DNA from: CAVRZY01 sp963725415 | GTDB lineage: Bacteria > Acidobacteriota > Terriglobia > Bryobacterales > Bryobacteraceae | Length of the DNA: 19,517 bases | Assembly (NCBI GenBank): GCA_963725415.1 | Contig: CAVRZY010000001.1 | Coordinates: 1-19,517, forward strand | Reading direction: 5' to 3' | Part shown: positions 16,171 through 19,517 of the stretch, piece after piece | How positions within the stretch are numbered: position 1 is the stretch's first letter | Layout of the letters: every line of letters starts with the position of its first letter | The notes under the pieces: model-generated | What the model was told of the DNA's origin: nothing | What the model saw: the letters and a program-made list of their open reading frames with translations, nothing else | Databases searched by the model: none | Made by a program: the position numbers and the translations under genes

Positions 16171-16599
16171 TCAAGTGCAGTTCCGGCACAGCGCATCCAG
16201 GCTGTATGCGCAACCGCGGCATATGAGCTCAACAAGCGGCATCACGAGGTAACTATAGGGCTCCTCCAACTGCTGCTTGACGACCAGAGCCACCAGACCA
16301 ACAATGTGCTCTTCCTCGATCATCCGCTGAGCCTTTAGCGCTGCCCACCGTTTACATATGCCCTCCCGGGCTGCCTCAAGAGTTCGTCCTAGCCGCGCCT
16401 TTCCTTCTGCCATGGCCGCGGCTGTCTTTTCAAACCGAATACCGACCAGCAACGCGTCTGCCGAGGTCGTCGGCTCGAAATCCGATGGCCCACTCGCAAT
16501 CATCGCATACAGATCATCATCCGACAGAGTTCGTATCGACAGCCAGTACTTTCTGTCGTATGCCGAGAGAGCGGGTAGATCATTTCGTAGCATCTGCAT
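16171..16599 (-). CDS. Small protein of unknown function, third gene of the dCTP deaminase cassette
   Basis: I do not recognise this 142-residue protein. It is mostly helical and without signal peptide. A moderately hydrophobic C-terminal part contains EEEHIVGLVALVVKQQLEEP and four cysteines near the end (ICRGCAYSLDALCRNCT). ATG 16599 is preferred over ATG 16605 because GGAAGG abuts the earlier ATG but lies six bases from this one. It follows the dCTP deaminase-like gene directly, so both are likely co-transcribed. Its stop sits within about 20 bases of the point where the sigma factor sequence ends, so the original 3' end might be affected by that junction. Base composition is lower in GC than the left part of the window. 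Confidence 0.6.
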   Translation of the reverse strand: MQMLRNDLPALSAYDRKYWLSIRTLSDDDLYAMIASGPSDFEPTTSADALLVGIRFEKTAAAMAEGKARLGRTLEAAREGICKRWAALKAQRMIEEEHIVGLVALVVKQQLEEPYSYLVMPLVELICRGCAYSLDALCRNCT

Positions 16600-16620
16600 A
16601 GACATCCTTCCGGTGCGCTC

Positions 16621-17301
16621 TTACACGTCCGCAGACTTCTGTACACCGCGCTGTGACTTCAGGTACATAATCCACTTCTTGAAAACATCGTCCGTGTCAA
16701 TCCTACTATATCCAGGTCCGGTAGGACCAACCCACCTATCCAAAGAATACCTACCGGCGTAGCCCCTTTGTCCCGGACCCACCGCATGGAACACGAGCTG
16801 CGCAACCGGAATCGGACCTCCCGGAAACAGCTGTATGGGAATATTTCCGGTGTTAAGCAGTTCAAGCGTTGGGCAACCTCTGTATCCGGGATGTATTACA
16901 GTCGCAGTCGCGATGATTAAGCCTAGCCGGCCCCATGAGGAGCGGCCAATGATATAGGCCATGAGATCGTGGGGCAGGACAACGTATTCGAGAGTTGCGC
17001 CAAGCACAAGCTCACGAGGGTGGAGCACGAATCTTTCATTAACTCCTATGAACACAACCTCATAGAACCGATGCAGATCTACCGTCAAGTCTTTGTCGAA
17101 ATCCAGTGTGGCTAGCTCGCCCCTCCTCATAAGAATCAGTTCGCTTCCCAGCCGAAGGTCGACTGAGTTTGCTTTGGATAAGTCATCACGCGCGCACAGC
17201 TCGGGCATAATGACAAGCGGATCACGTTCCCTCCGGAGACGTCTCCAGATCTGTGTCCCAGAAAGTACCCCCGATGCTTTCCCGTCGGCCTGGGTTTTCA
17301 T
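16621..17301 (-). CDS. dCTP deaminase/dUTPase-fold protein
   Basis: The 226-residue protein has the dCTP deaminase (Dcd)-dUTPase fold. The hallmark nucleotide-binding motif is GRSSWGRLGL at 119-128, with the Ser and Arg that bind phosphates. HPGYRGCPTLELLN (137-150) carries the catalytic-type Glu147. The N-terminal SVDLRLG (46-52) and C-terminal RYSLDRWVGPTGP also fit. Dcd proteins are usually about 190 residues; this one has an extra C-terminal tail. ATG 17301 has GGAAGG upstream and overlaps the preceding gene's TGA (ATGA), showing tight coupling. Dcd converts dCTP to dUTP. Some homologues in defence islands deplete dCTP during phage infection. The neighbours here (two unknown genes and a transposase) make that role plausible but unproven. 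Confidence 0.82.
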   Translation of the reverse strand: MKTQADGKASGVLSGTQIWRRLRRERDPLVIMPELCARDDLSKANSVDLRLGSELILMRRGELATLDFDKDLTVDLHRFYEVVFIGVNERFVLHPRELVLGATLEYVVLPHDLMAYIIGRSSWGRLGLIIATATVIHPGYRGCPTLELLNTGNIPIQLFPGGPIPVAQLVFHAVGPGQRGYAGRYSLDRWVGPTGPGYSRIDTDDVFKKWIMYLKSQRGVQKSADV

Positions 17302-17998
17302 ACGCCAGCCTTCCGAAACTGATTTAGGGCCTCGTTCTGGCGTAGTGCCAGTTGCGCAAGCCGGGAGAGGTCCCGGATTCTGGTCGCTATGGAACACTTC
17401 TCCAAGGGCAACGTAAGCTGAGCCGGCCGGCCGACTCCGCAACGCGATATGCCCACACTGCATTCATGATCTCGGCAAAACTCAGGACGCGCAGGTCACG
17501 GCCTGCCTGCCACGCCGACGGTGGGATGCCTTGTTGCACCCATGGGATGTACTTCGTGACAAGCTCCACGCTAGGCTGGAACCGCAGCTCAACAGGCACA
17601 ACCTCGTTGACCGCCGTGCGAGCAGTGATGAGGGACGGCTCCACAGCATTGAATATCGCGACCGCTTCACTTGGAGACAGCTCCATCGAATTGGTGAAGG
17701 GGGCCAACGCCTCGATTGTATCCTCGACCTGCTTTGCCACAGGGGAACGCTTCGCAAGCTGGCCAAACCGCTGCTCGTAAACGCTCAGGGTATCTATGAT
17801 GTTTTTTAGCCGCAGTAACAGTGGCGGATGCCCCACCACAGGAACGGATGGGCTCTGCCTTGAGGTATGGAATTCTAGAAGTGCAAAGAGAAAGGCTGGA
17901 CCGACCAGGCGCACCGCAGCAATATCACAGACATACTCGACAAAGTAGTCTACGACAGACTCATAAGTGATTGCTTCAGGCAGCGCCTTCCGATCCAC
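17298..17998 (-). pseudogene. Unknown protein, N-terminally truncated, first gene of the cassette
   Basis: The visible reading frame of about 233 residues starts at a weak GTG with no ribosome site, next to the transposase-bearing element, so the N-terminus is probably lost. The segment VDYFVEYVCDIAAVRLVGPA, then FLFALLEFHTS and GHPPLLLRLKNIIDTL, recalls a widespread uncharacterised family that, from memory, often has a metalloprotease-like HExxH upstream; no HExxH is seen here. A missing base near 17415 stops the main frame at 17387. In the next frame a sensible C-terminus continues (LEKCSIATRIRDLSRLAQLA) and ends at a TGA overlapping the dCTP deaminase start. That overlap argues the frame break is a sequence error. 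Function unknown. Confidence 0.5.
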
Positions 17999-18026
17999 TG
18001 AGAGGCTAGCAGCCTGTGGTTAAAGT

Positions 18027-18047
18027 CCGGCTGTGGGACGCAGCCGG
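18027..18047. repeat. Perfect 7-bp inverted repeat near the IS left end
   Basis: CCGGCTG and CAGCCGG flank a 7-base loop. It may be part of the element's terminal structure or a small terminator-like hairpin, but no T run follows on either strand. Without the right end of the element its role cannot be fixed. Confidence 0.4.
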
Positions 18048-18085
18048 CTCTGGCCTATAAAACATAAATGTACTAAAATGTTCTT

Positions 18086-19517
18086 ATGGCCATGGGCACC
18101 CGCAAGCACCGGCAGCGCCAGGAAGACCTCTGGATCACCCATGCCGAGCTGGCCACTGCGCCGGGGCATCCGTTCTACGAGCGTGTGAACGAACTGCTGG
18201 ACGCCGAGAAGTTCGACGAGTTCGCCGAGAAGGAGTGCGCCGGGTTCTATGCGGAGAAGAATGGACGCCCCTCGCTGACGCCGGGAACGTATTTCCGGCT
18301 GCTCATGATCGGCTATTTCGAAGGGCTCGATTCCGAGCGCGGGATTACCTGGCGGGCCGCCGACTCGCTGGCGCTGCGCCAGTTCCTCCGCATCGGCTTG
18401 GACGAGCAGACCCCGGATCACTCGACCATTTCGCGGACCCGGCGGCTGATCGATGTGGAGACGCACCGCAAGGTGTTCCTGTGGGTGCTGGGCGTGCTGG
18501 CGGACCGAGGTCTGCTGAAAGGCCGCACGGTGGGCGTGGATGCCACCACGCTGGAAGCCAATGCGGCCCTGCGCTCGATCGTGCGGCGCGACAACGGCGC
18601 CAGCTACAACGAATTCCTCACCGGGCTGGCGCGGCAATCCGGCATCGAGACTCCGACCCGGGAGGATCTGGCGCAAGTGGACCGCAAGCGCAAGAAGAAA
18701 GGTTCGAACCAGGAATGGGTGAGCCCGTCGGATCCGGATGCGCGCATCACGAAGATGAAGGACGGAACCACGCATCTGGCACACAAGGCCGAGCACGCGG
18801 TGGACATGGAGAGCGGGGCGGTAATCGCGGTGACCTTGCAGCCGGCCGATCAGGGCGATACCACGACCATCCGGGAAACCCTGGCCGAGGCGGGTGAGAC
18901 CGTCGCGCACCTGATGGAGCGGGAAGTCGAGAAGGCGCCGGAGGAAGAGCGGCAGGTCAATCCCCAGGGCATTGAAGAGGTGGTCGCCGATAAGGGCTAC
19001 CACAGCGGCAGCACGGTGCAGGCCATCGTGGAGGTGCCCGCCCGAACTTACATCCCGGAGCCGAAGCGGAAGCGGCGTAAGTGGGCGGGCAAGGCGGCCG
19101 AGCAGAAGGCGGTCTACGACAATCGGCGACGGGTCCGCGGCATCTACGGCAAGCGGCTCTTGAAGAAGCGCGGGGAGTTGATCGAGCGGTCCTTTGCGCA
19201 CTGCTACGAAACCGGCGGGATGCGGCGGCTGCATCTGCGAGGCCGCGAAAATGTTTTGAAGCGCCAGCTGATCCACGTCGGCGCGTTCAATCTGAGTCTG
19301 ATTCTGCGGCGGAACTTGGGCGCGGGAACGCCCCGGGAACTCCACAACCGCCAGGCGGAGCTCATTTTCGCGATTCTGTGCCTCTGTGCCGCCTTAGAAA
19401 TGACGGCCAGCCCGCCGCGGCGCGTTTCGCCCGCTTCACCACCCCAAAGTCGGCGGAACCGGCGCCCGCCGGCTCACCGTTGCCGCCGCCGAATTTCGGG
19501 GGGTTGCACCACGGGCT
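18086..19517 (+). CDS. IS5/IS1182-like DDE transposase, open at window edge
   Basis: The reading frame gives at least 477 residues and has no stop before the window ends. Order: an N-terminal DUF772-type domain (HPFYERVNELLDAEKFDEFA, then RPSLTPGTYFRLLMIGYFEG and TPDHSTISRTRRLID), then the catalytic DDE_Tnp_1 core. The first Asp is in GRTVGVDATTLEANAALRS, the second in VVADKGYHSGS, and the Glu in GELIERSFAHCYETGG, followed by the typical VLKRQLIHVGAFNLSLILRR. All three acidic residues are intact, so the transposase may be active. ATG 18086 is preceded by an AT-rich stretch (TATAAAACATAAATGTAC) that may hold its promoter. Similarity seems to end near residue 440; the arginine/proline-rich tail may lie beyond the true conserved end. 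Confidence 0.85.
   Translation, partial: MAMGTRKHRQRQEDLWITHAELATAPGHPFYERVNELLDAEKFDEFAEKECAGFYAEKNGRPSLTPGTYFRLLMIGYFEGLDSERGITWRAADSLALRQFLRIGLDEQTPDHSTISRTRRLIDVETHRKVFLWVLGVLADRGLLKGRTVGVDATTLEANAALRSIVRRDNGASYNEFLTGLARQSGIETPTREDLAQVDRKRKKKGSNQEWVSPSDPDARITKMKDGTTHLAHKAEHAVDMESGAVIAVTLQPADQGDTTTIRETLAEAGETVAHLMEREVEKAPEEERQVNPQGIEEVVADKGYHSGSTVQAIVEVPARTYIPEPKRKRRKWAGKAAEQKAVYDNRRRVRGIYGKRLLKKRGELIERSFAHCYETGGMRRLHLRGRENVLKRQLIHVGAFNLSLILRRNLGAGTPRELHNRQAELIFAILCLCAALEMTASPPRRVSPASPPQSRRNRRPPAHRCRRRISGGCTTG

Larger units (their letters stand above)
18021..19517 (+). mobile_element. Insertion sequence with DDE transposase, right end outside window
   Basis: The element carries a full transposase reading frame. 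Its left end lies between the truncated cassette gene (17998) and the transposase start; a 7-bp hairpin at 18027-18047 is near that boundary. The right end and hence terminal repeats and target duplication are not in the window, so the left limit is an estimate. Its high GC contrasts with the cassette it borders. Confidence 0.65.

Noticed and set aside
16171..17998. Toxin-antitoxin pair in the cassette
   Set aside because: Neither small protein shows a known toxin or antitoxin motif, and the middle gene is clearly a dCTP deaminase-fold protein.
18020..19345. A 441-codon minus-strand open frame opposite the transposase
   Set aside because: It lacks any recognisable motif and mirrors a transposase with intact DDE residues.

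Overview
This is a GC-rich bacterial window, most likely from an acidobacterium with an anaerobic or facultative metabolism. The phylum clue is an ADOP-type (FtsX/MacB_PCD) permease at 13.2-15.6 kb, a family very abundant in Acidobacteriota, beside a typical ECF sigma factor. No rRNA, tRNA or CRISPR was seen, so the assignment is inference.

Region 1 (1-11.8 kb, minus strand) is one long operon of closely spaced or overlapping genes behind a strong extended -10 promoter at about 11.79 kb. In transcription order it encodes: a degenerate HdrC-like protein; HdrC; HdrB; a short HdrA (N-terminal, FAD-binding half only); a DRTGG protein; an anti-sigma-type ATPase; an [FeFe]-hydrogenase-like iron-sulfur protein; a second DRTGG protein; a PHP protein; a second ATPase; NuoE; a [2Fe-2S] ferredoxin; NuoF; a NuoG-like protein fused to the C-terminal half of HdrA; MvhD; and the first codons of a further gene. 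The DRTGG/ATPase/PHP/HydA-like set plus NuoE-Fd-NuoF is the usual company of NADH-linked trimeric [FeFe] hydrogenases in Clostridia. Here the hydrogenase catalytic subunit is replaced by an HdrA C-half, and HdrBC-MvhD are added. The inference is an NADH-linked, probably electron-bifurcating Hdr complex in which HdrA is split over two genes.

Region 2 (11.8-15.6 kb) is ordinary chromosome: a small membrane protein, a cysteine-rich V4R/DUF-like protein on the minus strand, and the ADOP permease.

Region 3 (15.75-19.5 kb) is a disrupted, mobile area. An ECF sigma factor breaks off near 16.15 kb. A less GC-rich, minus-strand three-gene cassette follows: a truncated unknown protein, a dCTP deaminase-like protein and a small unknown protein. 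A DDE transposase runs off the right edge.

Many genes (4.5-10.6 kb, the permease, the sigma factor, the first cassette gene) contain single-base indels, mostly insertions. Removing them restores well-conserved proteins, and for several genes exact multiples of three. I read these mainly as consensus errors of an insertion-prone long-read assembly rather than gene decay. Reading-frame limits in those genes are therefore approximate.
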